The notes beneath the pieces are model-generated. The model was given only the letters and a program-made list of their open reading frames with translations. It ran no database searches and was not told the DNA's origin. A DNA stretch of 64,000 nucleotides, taken from Beta vulgaris subsp. vulgaris (taxonomy: Eukaryota > Streptophyta > Magnoliopsida > Caryophyllales > Amaranthaceae). The stretch covers positions 38,068,037 through 38,132,036 of the forward strand of contig NC_079203.1 of the NCBI RefSeq assembly GCF_026745355.1, in the 5' to 3' direction. Positions 40,466 through 53,400 of this stretch are shown piece after piece (the stretch's first letter is position 1; the number at the start of each line of letters is the position of its first letter). Made by a program: the position numbers and the translations under genes.

Positions 40466-43031
40466 ATCCTAATAGATTTGTTTAATTCTAAAGATGAGTT
40501 ATTCATAATCTATTCTTCCCTTCTTTCCCCAGTGAAATTGGCCATTTAAGGTGAGACATAAGATCGAACTATGATGGTTTTGATATTTCAATCCCGCAAT
40601 GATTGGTGCATAATGTAATTTCGATGCTCAAACCTGCCATGTACAAATGATATATTGGTTCTAAATAAAATGTTTGATGTGTGTATATGTGCAATTTATG
40701 TGATTTTCTTTCTTTTTAATAGCCATGATTACTTTAAACTGGAAAATAACGTATTTAGTAAAAGCTTGTTCTTTAGATATGAAGAGGAGACGAGTTCCAG
40801 ACGTTAGCACCTCTTAACCTAAACCCCGAATCCTATATCATGGTATGAATGACCAACTTTTCAAAAATAAAAAATCTTATCCATATTATGAAGTCATCAT
40901 CGTTTTAAATGATATACATCTTATAAATTGATTTCAAAACAATTTATTAAATAAATTTGTCCCTTTGCGGATATTAATAGGGTGGCGACTTCAAAGTTTT
41001 CTAAAACTCATAGTCCAATGAGAGACTTTCGTGGGATTCGGATCGTTAATTAAGATAGTCAAAAATCGAATCCCACAAGTCCAAAGCCTAACTTTTATAG
41101 TCCGAAGACTGACTAGAATTTGCAAATAATGCAAACTAGACCTAGGTAACTACTTGGGCCTAAATGGACCTAAGATTTGGATTGGACTAGACTTAGACTT
41201 AGATTGAAATTGATTAGGAATAGACTTGGACTAGGCTTCACATAAAGATGCACATGGGCCTAGATTTTGTAATTAACTAGACTTATATGGGTCTAAGATC
41301 AACTCTAATGCTAGTGAACGTATGGACAGAGCACATGGGGTTAGAGTGAATGTAAGTGAATTGCATTGAATTTGGTTAAATGGATTGAATTGGAAGTGTT
41401 TAGACTGGGCTTCGAATTTTCGAAATTCGTTTTTGAAAGGGACCCCTTGTTTTATCTTTTGTTAGGAAATGATGATGGATTAGTTTTTGAAAGTATTTTT
41501 GTAAATGTCGTGCATAATTATGATTAACAAATACTTTTTCAAAAAGGTAAAATAGACATGGGTGCAGGATTGATTTTGAAAAATGAAAGTTTTTGAAATG
41601 AATATGGTAAGGTAAGATTGATAAGGAAGATTAGCAGGGATGAAATGGAAAGAGGTAGACATGCATGACAACTCTACAATGACCATTTTTTCTAAATGCA
41701 CTTTTTAGGACAGACTTGACCTTGCATGTAAATACTAATTTTTTTATCCTTTAGTTCCGAAAATCTGATTTTACGGGATAAAATTTGATCTTATATATAA
41801 AAAATATCTTTTGAAAATATTTATTTATTAAAATAAATCAATTAATTATTGTTAAACAAGTAATTGGGTTTTTCAAAGAATTGGATCAAAATACAATTAA
41901 TTATCATGAATATTTAAACGGGATTTAAAATAGAGGCTTTAACACTTTTCGAAATGGTTTTGAATGGCTTTTCAGACTGCTCTACCCTTGGGTCGGACTA
42001 ATTGAGACCACAATATGTTTAATCATCGGATCCTTAAATGGGAAGACCACGATTAAGTGTGTACAACTGTATTAAAGTTAGAGTTGTGGGCCAAGAAAAG
42101 TAGAATGACAAAGTAAAAATAATAATAAATAATTTATGGGACCATTTCAAATACAGAAAAAGAAAAAAAAAGTTGGAAAACTAATAAGGGATAACCGAAA
42201 AAGGAAATTGGGTAAACTAATAAAAATAAAAGGGAGTATTTGCATTATTTTCTTTTCCTATAATTTTACGTTAGAAATTGAGAAGTACAAATAATCTAGG
42301 AAATTGTATTATTTTCTTCATGCTTTATATCATTCACTCTTTTCTAAAAAGTAGAACTACATAGTTTTCTCCATCTTTTGAACCCTAGCTTTCTTCCACC
42401 ATTACTTTGAAGGTATTATTTCAATTCATTTAATTGATTTCTCCCTTATTCTTAATTTAATTAATTGCTATCATGATTTATTATTGTATTTCTTCTTTGG
42501 TTATTGCTTTTTTTAATTTTATCACGAGTGAGTAATCTTCTTCTAGTACTAAGTGAGGGAACCTATGTTTATAACTTGAAGTTTATTGAAGTTCTTTAAT
42601 ATTTGCTATAAAATTAGAGTGGTTCCTATTAATTTATTATAATTGTTTAGTTTATGTAATTGCACAATGTCATGAATTACACAAATTCTTATATGTGGCC
42701 GGCCACATCTATAATTTTTCTGTGTGGCCAGCCCATAAAACAACTATTGACACGCAAAATTGGTGAAATAAGACTAGCCCAGTCCAACTTCAAAAAGGCG
42801 CGCGCAAAATTTCGACAATTTAATACAGCCCGTGAGACAAACCCACGTGATTTTGCAGATTTGCTTTTTGTATTCTAGTTTCGCGGTGAGAGACAAAGTC
42901 TCATCACTTTCAAAAATTTTGTACAAAAAAAAGACAAAGTATTTTTGCTTTCAAAAGAAATTGTAGTATCATTCTTTCCTTATAAAACAATTGTAATCTA
43001 TATATTAAAAAAAAAATCCAAACTCCCTTTA
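40466..43031. other. Intergenic DNA, possible decayed Ty3/gypsy LTR fragment
   Basis: 40780-41060 contains GAGTTCCAGACGTTAGCACC, CCTAAACCCCGAATCC and GGGTGGCGACTTC. These words resemble the LTR-to-leader region of Tat/Ogre-type elements, but no PBS or coding remains are visible. 41140-41330 has GGACTAGACTTAGACTTAG-type words. 42690-42740 has a GTGGCCGGCCAC palindrome followed by a second GTGTGGCC, echoed at 45540-45585. No gene. Confidence 0.35.
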
Positions 43032-44284
43032 GGCTATGTTTAGTTCATCTGAAATTTTCTGATATGAACTTATCTGATCTGATCTGATTTGATCTGAACT
43101 TATTTTTTCTGATCTGATATGATATGATCTGATCTGATCTGAACTGATCTGATTTACAAGATCTTATCTTTTATAAAATATATTATTACTATTATATTAT
43201 TACTTTGTAATTCATCATTATGCAATACATTATAAGATCTTCTTTATAGTATTACTATTATTATCATTTTATTTCTATTACAACTTTTATACAACTTTTA
43301 TTAATAATAACAATAATTATTATATTATTATAAGAAATAATTATAATCATAATAATAATTATTATTACTAAAAATAATTATATAAATCAAGCCATTAATT
43401 TCTAAGAGCACTTATACAATGTTTCACACTTTCCCTTAAAAAAAATGTTTCACACTTGAGAAGTAGGCAGACTCAACTTTTTTTTTCATATAAAATAAAA
43501 TAAGATATACAAACAACTATGACTTGCGCATAAAAGAAATAAATAGCGTGCAACTTCAAATAGCTAGAGAGATTTGGAATTCGGTAGGAAGAGGTGTACC
43601 GAATCTCAATTTATAATTTGTATCTCACGCTTAGCTTATTTTGAAATGTAATCCGAACTTAGTAGTTTCGTTGTCATGGATTTGAGCTATCATATTATAT
43701 ATATTTCTTATTTTTGCGTTCATCTTATGTTCTTAACACGTGGCTTTTAATTTTCTATTATTTAATAACAACAAAATAACTCAATATAATGATAACAATG
43801 ACATTTATAATGGTAACAACAATGATAATAATTACCAATATTAATAATTAATAAGTACAACAACAACAATAATAATCCTTTTGAACAAATGTACTAGTAA
43901 ATAATAATACTCGATCTCCCTTTGTATTTTTTTTATCTTTCTCACTTAGAATATTGACACTATTCACAATTAGAGAGAATCTTTTAGAATTTTCTCAATA
44001 TATAAGAAAAAAGATAGTCATGTGGGGTCTTGTTTGATTCGTCTCAATGAGTATTTTATTAATATTCAATTAGTATAATTTTTACTAATATGTAATGAAA
44101 GATATTTAATAGTAATAATGAGTTTTTAAATATAAGCATGATCTGATCTGATCTGAACTTATTTTTTCTAATCTGATCTGATCTGAACTTATTTTTTCTG
44201 ATCTGATCTGAACTTATTTTTTCTGATAGGATCTGATCTGATTAGATCTGAAATAAGCAAAAATAAGGTGAACTGAATATAGCC
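43032..44284. mobile_element. Large Tourist-like element with GATCTGATCTGA arrays
   Basis: 1,253 bp bounded by GGCTATGTTTAGTTCA and its near-complement TGAACTGAATATAGCC, with TTA at 43029-43031 and 44285-44287. Inner ends on both sides are arrays of GATCTGATCTGAACTTATTT. The middle is AT-rich and contains a Stowaway fragment (43913-44135), which explains part of the length. No transposase remains. Confidence 0.8.
43913..44135. mobile_element. Decayed Stowaway-like MITE nested in the Tourist-like element
   Basis: It starts CTCCCTTTGTATTTTTTTTA and shares the interior TGTGGGGTCTTGTTTGATTC followed by GTCTCAATG with the family-A MITEs at 14.76 and 46.0 kb. The right terminus is lost. Confidence 0.6.
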
Positions 44285-44339
44285 TTAATCTGCATCCCAT
44301 TTCCCCAACCTTAACATTTCTGTCTTCACTCTTAAGAAT

Positions 44340-45370
44340 ATTATATGAGTAACCCGGCCCCATTCATTTTTTTGTGTAACCTCGTTTATTCATATGAGTA
44401 ACTTTGTTTAATCATATGAGTTATCTTGTTTAATGATAAAATAAGGAACTGCATTATATATTCAAACGAGTAACCCCATTCAAAATTGATTAGTTTCTCA
44501 TTTTCTCGTTAAGTCATACAAGTAATGTCATTTAATCTCTGAGTAACCTCGTTTATTCCTATGACCTCGCTTAATCCTATGAGTAACCTCCAATTATTTA
44601 CAAAAGTAACCCCCATTTCTCAATACGAGTAACCTTATCTATTGATACGAGTAATAACTCAATATGTTCACAAAACAACCATCATTTATCAATATTTATA
44701 TCGGACGAGTAATCCCAAATATTCACAAAAGTAACTTCATTTCTTCATACAAGTAACTTCACTAACTTATATTAGTAACCCCAATTATTCACAAAAGTAA
44801 CCTCATTTATTCATACGGGTAACCTCATTATATCATATGACAATCCTATTTAGTCATACAAGTAACCCTAGTTATTCACTAAACTAACCCAATTTTTTCA
44901 TATAAGTAACCTCACTAAATATGAAGAGGACCCTATTTAATCATACTAGTAACCTCAATTGTTCATACAAGTAACCCCACTTATTAATACGAGTAATCTC
45001 ATTCGTTCGTAAGGATTAAGCCATTTATTCATACTAGTAACCTCATTTAATCATATGAGTAACCTCATTTTATTCACATAAGTAACCCTATTTTATTCGT
45101 ATCAGTAACCTCAATTATTAATACAAATAACCTCATTCGTTCATAAGTAGTAACCCCATTTATTCAGTAATCTCATTTAGTCATATGAGTAATCCTATTT
45201 GTTCACATAGGTAATCCCATCTTGCTTATAAGAGTAACCACATTTTTTTATAGGAGTGACACTCTTTTATTGTTAACAGTTAACCACATACTCAAACAAG
45301 TAACTCCATTTGGTAGTAACTCTATCTGTTCATAAGAATAACTTCATTTGTTCATAAGGGTTTATGCATA
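44340..45370 (+). repeat. Degenerate 22-bp tandem array (GAGTAACCTCATTTATTCATAC)
   Basis: About 1 kb made almost entirely of diverged copies of a ~22-bp unit: AGTAACC, a pyrimidine/AT stretch (TCATTTATTCA), then TACG/TATG. Some copies are fused to CCAATTATTCACAA variants. The period is not a multiple of three and stops are frequent, so it is not coding. A few dozen units are recognisable, unlike any other part of the window. Confidence 0.85.
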
Positions 45371-46008
45371 AGGGTCAACTTTAGAAGGTCATATCTCACA
45401 GCACACTTAATATTTTTGGAAGATTCAAGTTGGAGATGAAACTTTGGCTCGATATTTTTCCAATGCCTGGTCAAAAGCTCGATTCCGATAAAAAACGAGT
45501 GAGATATGACCATTTAAAAATGAGTTGAAAGGGTGTCGCGCGCGTGGCCACACCTGTAATTTCGCGTGTGGCCGACCACACGCAAGACACGCTACATGAA
45601 TTATCATGAAGCTAATAAGAGTTAGAGTTGAAAGATTGTACTCATTAGAGGCTTGTTATAATTGGTAGATCATATTACATCATCCATCATACCGCATATG
45701 TTGATTAAAGAGTTTTAAGACGCAATCTTAAGAGAAGCTAAAGGCTCTAATTACTCGTCCCTTAATCCAAATATTGTTGAATTGTATCCATCACATAGAT
45801 TGACTATAAATTCAATATTGCTTAGAAGCAATATCAATCAAACAAATCAAAGAGTTATGATGTTAGAACGTAGAATATTTATCTTGACAAGATATTATCT
45901 ACATGCTAATATATGGTTATACTACTAGATCTGTAAAAGCATGGTGGACCAAACGAATGCCCTAGACTTTAATTATTTGATTTACGTTCATATATGATTT
46001 AGTTTATA
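45371..46008. other. Intergenic DNA, unassigned
   Basis: 45400-45600 contains GAGTGAGATATGACCATTT and the GTGGCCACACCTGTAATTTC motif followed by GTGTGGCCGACCACAC. This resembles 42695-42735 and may mark parts of one dispersed repeat flanking the Tourist-like element and the 22-bp array. The rest is AT-rich. Confidence 0.35.
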
Positions 46009-46267
46009 CTTCCTCTATTTAGAAATAGTTGCACCATTTCTACTTTTCACGCATGCCGATGTATGATTTCAACCATTAATATCTTTAATTATCAATAAGT
46101 AAAAATTATAAAAAGTTTATATTAAAAAAATTTACATCGAGACGAATCTAACAAGATCCCACATGACTATGTTTTTCCTAAAATATAAATCACTAAAGAC
46201 AATCTAAATGTAAGATGTGAATAGTGCACAAAATAGAAATGGTGCAACTATTTCTAAACGGAGGAAG
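46009..46267. mobile_element. Stowaway-like MITE (family A)
   Basis: 259 bp with ends CTTCCTCTATTTAGAAATAG and the complement CTATTTCTAAACGGAGGAAG, and TA on both sides (46007-46008, 46268-46269). It is a homologue of 14760-15015 in inverted internal orientation. Confidence 0.88.
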
Positions 46268-47432
46268 TATTAGCTTAATTATCTAGCATTCATTCGACCA
46301 ACAAAAGTTAGTTCACCCATTGTAAATGCTTTAAAACTGCTTCAAGTTAGCAATAGCACAAAAATTAAAGTCACTCCAAAAAAACATCACTACCATATGT
46401 GGTAATCATTTTTTGTTCAAAAAAAAGTAAAAACACATATTCCTTCCTCCTTAACAACCTTTTACTCTCCTTTTATCCATCCGCTCCTTCCCTTTCCATT
46501 TTTCTTTTGTCCATAGGTTTTTGTACATTGCACCAAACAAAGTAAAATTAACTTTACAATTTAATTTTCCGTTGTAAATGAATATTTTTTATATTGAAAA
46601 TGTTTTACATCTAACCAAATAGAACACAAATGTCATTCTTTACCAATAAAATTTTGATTTGATCAACTCTCTACCTAAAGAAAAAATTGTATCCAAAGTC
46701 TAGCCACAACCCCATATATGAATATATGATAAAAACCCAATTTTGAATCAAAAACATTTTTTGAAGGAAATTTAATAAAGATAATGCCTACGATTATATA
46801 ACATGATCAATTACAATTTGCAACAAAAGAAAAATTTAAAAGGAGATTTGATAGAGATAATGTCTACTATTACATAACATGATCAATTATAATTATGCAA
46901 ATTTAAAGAAATTAACAGAGATGGCCCAAATTGCTTTACACTATTGTACCTTGAAATGAGATGAAATCTTGCAACAGCAAAAAAAGGGGATGAAATGCTG
47001 CTTAAAAGGATTTAGAAAGATATATAATCGTTTCATACGCTATCATAGAAGAATAATATACTACAAGAACTCAAAAAAGTCCCAAGCAATACTATGATAA
47101 CCACAGCTTCCTCTGCTCATGAAAATCCAACAAAAGGATCCTAATGGTATTCAGCAATAAGAGGTGTCCTGCTCAGATGAGAAACATGGGACGAAAGTTC
47201 TCAACCTTTCTACTTCTCTTTCACTGCAGATAGATTAGATGATCGCTTCTTCCAGTATAAATGAAGCCAAACACTTGAAGCTTACCTACTAGGTCTTACA
47301 CCATGGAAGACTTGGGTAAGCTTCGAGTCACAGCCTTCTAGCTCAGATAGTATCTGTTATCAACGTTCACTCCTGAAGGCGATAACTCCGGTATTGACAT
47401 GCCTTTCTGAAGGTTAGATGTACATTGACAAT
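46268..47432 (-). other. Intergenic DNA and probable PRMT5 3' untranslated region
   Basis: The part next to the PRMT5 stop (about 46930-47432) is less AT-rich and without repeats, consistent with a 3' UTR and perhaps a UTR intron. No polyadenylation site can be fixed. The left part is AT-rich with poly(A) patches. Confidence 0.4.
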
Positions 47433-50400
47433 TTAAAGGCCGACCCAGTATGAACGACCTTTGCTATTATGAATGGGTGTAGAAGAAGGCGATGCAACAC
47501 ACCATTCATACCAAACCTGCATTCAGTTGAATAGCCGACTAAGCTTTCCTCAAAAGCATGGATGGGAAAAAAAAAACGGAAGTGCTGGCAGAGGGGTTGG
47601 GGGGGGGGGGAGGTGAGGGAAACCTTTGTAGAAGCAGAACATCGCCAGATATGGACTTCTAGAGGGATGCCTGGACGCACACACACTGGCGTCCTTAATG
47701 GGAAGAAGATAGGAAACCTAAACCAGAAAGAAGCATAGCTTAGAAAGCAGATTTTAATGCTGTTAAGATGTGCAAACAGTGAATAAGGATAGCTGTTAAA
47801 TGTAGGATATAAAAAGATAGTGCATTGAGAAAAGCTTTATTTTTCCTTTTGTTTTCAATGCTCCAGAGCGAGGTTGGGAGAATAACTGAAAAGAGACTAC
47901 ACCATACATACCAGCTGAACATGTTCGGTGTTGGCATTGTTGGTTCAATAAATGTGTAATACAAAGAAAGTACCCGGCAAACCCTGATAAGTAATTAAGA
48001 AAGCAAAGCTAGTTAACAAAAATCCTTGATTTAACAACAATGAAAAAACATAAAGAAGGCACCAAAGAATCTCGGGTAACTTAAAGGTGCTCTAATTTTG
48101 GAATGCTTACATCTCAACTTAATGGTAATCTACTATGTGGACTGCCAAGCAATACTCATAATAGATCGTGATCTCAGATCAACAATTTCTTTCACGGTTA
48201 AAAAAGTGATACATTACTGATAAATGTGTGCCATCATTATTATCAGTCCCTTAATCAAACCAAGTTCATTCACTTATAATGTAAAAGGGATAGTAACATA
48301 TCATACACAAAGTACCGAGGGTCAAAGCTTTCTTTTTACGTAAAATCACTAAAGAACTAGCCTTCCAAATTATTAAAGGCGCGTGAAATTCCAGTCCCAT
48401 GATTGCACTAATTTCATTCATCTTACATTTTAATTGTCTATTTAGACATACCATGCACCAATGTTGACCCAGTATCACAAGGTATTTCAAACTTAAGCCT
48501 CGTATATCGTTGATTGTCTTTGTTGGGAGAACAATCGGGATGGACAAAAGTAAAGACCTGTGAATGATAAACAAGAAACACCTTGTTACTTGAGAGCAAT
48601 AATCTAGAGTAAATCTGAAGAATTTCACTAGCAAAACAGAATCATGACAAGAAGAGTGGGAGTTAACAAGATAGGGTAGGTGTTTGAGGGGGATAGGGGG
48701 CTTACTGGCTGACACGGAGTGAGCCTTGCTACTTTGTGTAGTTTTACGACATAGGGAGTTTCAAAGTGCGCTAGATCTCTATGTGCTTTAACCTACGATA
48801 AAAACGAAAGGCAAGTCGCATGACACATTAGTGAAGAAAAATAGCAAACTCAAACAAAGATACTAAAGTACATACATCATTATACAATTTCGTGCTTGTA
48901 ATGGGTTGAAAAAAGCTCGTGTACCTGAGAGGAAAAGAAGCTCTATTAAGAAAGATAAAAGCTATCTGATATATCTTGAATTTCAGAAGCAGCAGATTGA
49001 TGACTTAATTCTACAGTAAATAAGTAACCAAATACGACAGTCAAAACTTCACAATGACTGATACATACGATGATGGAATAGATATGCCATCTGGCTTCAA
49101 AAATCTTTGAGCCCCATCAAGACACTCAGGAGAAAGTTCATTATCACCAAATGACCCCAACAGCTCACTAACCTAAATTCAACATAGTAAAGCAGAGTAA
49201 ATAACAGATAAAATTTGAACATTAGAGAACATACTAGTCAGAAAAATTACCAAAATGTCAGCTTTTTCGGGGGCATCCCAATGACGCATGTCACTAGATA
49301 CTATGGTAACAATATTCTCCCATCCTTCAAGTTTGATCAAGCTCTGGAATCAAAAGAAGTAACCATTCAGCATTTGCATATATTGTAGTTCAGGGGTGTT
49401 CTTACGTCTTCTTCGAAAACCAAATTTATTGTAAGAGAGTGAAATTAGAGAAGAAATTGACATCAATGCGCAATAAGAATTTCCAGTACACACTCTCTTT
49501 GTGCAGAAAAAATTGTTTAAACTACTACCATTGCATTGGATTGCGAGGAATTTTAGCAGAAACATCTCTCTAAGTAGCCATAACAGACAAATCATCTGTT
49601 GCACTTCGCATGTGAACGACTACTACGGTAGATATACCATGACAACACTGTAAGATAGTAGATATTGATGATGTCCTGTAGTACTTGGAGTCAAAGGACA
49701 GCGTGGAAGATAAAATCTTCGCAGCAAGTGTGATGTATTTCCTCATAACAAAAATACTTCACCTGGGCAAGGATTTAATTTATGATACACTCTATGTACT
49801 TCTAGAGTTCTAGGGCAACTAAGTCTCAAAAATCACATTACTTTGATGAAGGAAGAGAAAGGATGTTATGCAAGCAATACAATTTTTGATTGAGATAATG
49901 TTACAGAATTTATAACAACTTACCAGTCTATATGACAAATAACATAACATTTTTCTTAAGAATGGGAAATTTTTCTCTAGAATACGCCCTGTCCTCAAAT
50001 AATTATGTATAATATTTTGCTGAGTGCAAAAACAATTATTCTGTTACCTTAATGGAAATTATACCACCCAACACTCGGTTTGTGTGCTATGGACTCCTCC
50101 AATATCTCTCTCTCTATATCCATGTTATGTGGGCCCGCAGCCCCCAGCTTAATAACTCTTAATCACAATCTATGTTCTTACTTTTACACTAATTGACAAT
50201 ATCCTATACTACCTGGTACTTACGCTTAATATGAGTGAGTTGTGACAATAAGAGAAATTTTATTGAGCATGGAGGGAGTATTGAAGTTGCCAGAACCATC
50301 TCTATAATAGCAATTAAATTCATATACATCATATTACCAACAACCAATTGTATTATACGTAGCACTTTCAGTATCTTAATTTAAGGGTCTATTAGAAAAT

Positions 50401-53400
50401 TCAGATTTCATTGAAGTTAATTCCCTCAGATTATATGGACGTTTTATAATAGCTGCATATTACTTTTTTATTCATCATATTACATTACAACTTTGATTCT
50501 TTTAATTTTGAAAAGATGGAGCTAATTACTTGCCAATCCAATGACCTATTCATGGGGGGTGTATTTGTATTTAAACTTATCTAGGTTTTCCTTTACAATT
50601 TTGTTTGTGTTTATAGTTTCAATTACTTAAATAAAGTTGACTTGTAGTGGAATAGTGATATGAATCAAGCATAGAGTAATGGAGTACTATTGTGAGCTAT
50701 CTGTATAAAACTTCTATAATAGACGGTACTACAAAAACCAACACAAAAGCATGCCAATCACGTTGCGCACGCAAAGCAAAAAAGGGAAAAAGGCACTAAA
50801 TGCAACCAATGAACCAATGACAACGAGGTTAGAAACACCACACGATCCCATACAACAAACCCCAGTAAATCTAGAATGAAATGTAAGTCACCTAAATCCA
50901 GCCAAAGCACCCATATTACCACCAGAAACACGCAGTTCCAGAGCATGCTCCATGAGAAAGTAGAGCAAAACCAGATATGGCTTAACCCAAAAAGTTTACC
51001 CTTGTTTACAGTCTTTTCTGCAAGTAGGAAATTTTCATGTTGTACAGAGGAAGTATAAACAAAGTACAACAGTTTCAAGCAGATTGGCACACGATCTCAT
51101 AAACTCAATAAGACAAGGCTAACTAAACACAAAGTAGGCTATGCTAGTCGTTGTTATCCCAAATAGTTATAATAAATATCGAGTATCGGAATTTGGTTGT
51201 CTAATCCCATAGCTTTACAATGAGTAAGATTATAACAGTCATATAGTTGTTACCTTTAAATACAACGGAACAAAAGTATTCAGTAATAAATTGTTAAGTG
51301 CTTGATTGTGTAACTTACATGAAGAGTAATTACGGCATTAGGATTTTTCTCCACAGCATAAACTTTTAACTTCCTGCCTGTTTCTTTAGCTGCCTAAGTA
51401 ACAAAATAATAAGAATTATCATCAGACTGACGCAGAATAAACAAAACACGCACTCTTAAAAGATATTCTGAAATCAACACAAAATAAAAGGTTATCCGGG
51501 CATACTATGGACCACAGAAAATAAAGCGCCACAGCATGTTTAATAAGGAAATCAATGCTACACTGACACCCTGTTCAACAGATTCTCCGAGATGGATAAT
51601 TAAAGACTCAAAGATGACTAGATACTGTAACTCCCAATCATTAATTGACATATACGACCTTTTTTCACGACGTAAAAGCGAAAGAGATGTTTGTAGAAAC
51701 TAGAACATGTGAAGCAACATTACAGGGGTGCAATCTAGAGCAAGTGGCAACTTAAAACAGTTGGTAGTTGGTCAGCCCAAGTTTGGGCATCCACCTTCAT
51801 CTGAAACCCCTCACGACCCAATGGGTAGGCACTAAAAAGTGGTGGTAATGATTCTGAATTCATAGGAAATTGTGAAGAAAATCTGATCCTGATATCCATG
51901 GTAATGCTTGACCATCCCTAGATATCTCTAATTCTTCATAATATAACATTGCCATCCACTACCACTCTAGAGGTGGTATTGAAGGATAACCAAAATTTCT
52001 AGAAGAAAAACACATGTTTAAGGATGAAGTTACATTAACGTTTTCAAACAGATATACATACAATATCATTACTCTCACCACCAATTACTGCTGACAATTA
52101 AACTGCTTCAAAACATACTATCCTTCTCATCTCAATTCAGGCACTTATAGTTGAAACATTATGTAAAAATATGACAACGGTTTCTCAGTAGCTACTAAAG
52201 GAGAGGCAACGAACACAAAATGAAATCATCTAACATGTCTAGTTCACATATCAAACACACACAAAAAAAAAAAAAAAAAAAAAAATAATTAAAGAACTGC
52301 ATACTAAAAAGTAAAGTAACAAATGCTCTTCAAAGAAATTAACTCTTCCATCCTCAATAATAACATATGAGTAGGATTACTTCATATGCATGTGGAAGGT
52401 CTTCTCATTGTGCTCACAGTAATAGTGTTAAGTAACTCAATGTTTACACTCCTAATTCCTAATAATTGTCCTAACCTTCAACTCAATATATAGAAGTATA
52501 GAACTATAGAAGTACTATTTGGCCGCCTTAAACTCCCTCCGTTTTTTTCAATTGCTACATAGTTGTTGCACAACAATTTAGGCAATGTCACTTTAAAGCT
52601 TTTTCGAGGTACTTTTTCACCCATTTAATGTAAAGTAATGGGGAAAAAGTGAAAAAGTAGTACTTTTGGGTGGAAAAAGAGAAAAACAAATATAATAGTA
52701 TTACTTTATGGTGGGTCAAGTACCCCCAATAAGGAAAGTTTAAACAATGTAGCAATTAAAAAGAAACAACCATTTAAGGAAAATGTAGAATATTTAAAAA
52801 AAAGGAGGGAGTAAGAAGTTTCCTTGATTATTAAAGAAGTGTAAACAATGGGTAGAACAACAAATGTCAAGAACTGCTCATTGTTTACACCTTTTTTATT
52901 GACTTGAACTTGTTCTTCCTTGAGCTTAATTCTGTTATAAATTTTTTTTGCAAGTCGAAAACAACAGATCCTGCATTGAACAATAAGAAAATATATCATA
53001 AACAGGACAGGTATACGTATAGACCAACCTCTAAAGATGATCTTACAAGAGGCCCACGTCCAGCTCCAACAACCATCAAGACCTAAAAAGAATTTTAGTA
53101 GATGACTGTCAAACAGTCCTAATTCAATCTCATACATAACAGAATCTACACTTCAAAAGGAACTATATATATTTTACAGATAGCGGCAAAGGCACCAGAA
53201 AAGATAGACAGAAAGGCAAAAGGTTGTAGTGTCATTACTTACAGTGGTTACACTTGATGCCTTTTCATCAGGAATCCTATCCAGCAAAGCTTTACTGACC
53301 GCTCTTTGGTACTGCCAAACAAAAACCATCAGCACATAAGAAAACACGCTCTCTATTTCCCAATATAGTAGTCCAATACTGGAATAAATTGATATATGAA

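Noticed and set aside
42695..45590. GTGGCC-rich motifs as ends of one large element
   Set aside because: The similarity is short and partly self-palindromic, orientation is ambiguous, and no terminal signature or duplication was found.
47414..47686. 90-codon frame covering PRMT5 C-terminal exons
   Set aside because: It reads through the 47517-47623 intron and changes frame relative to the last exon; the spliced model gives the conserved terminus.
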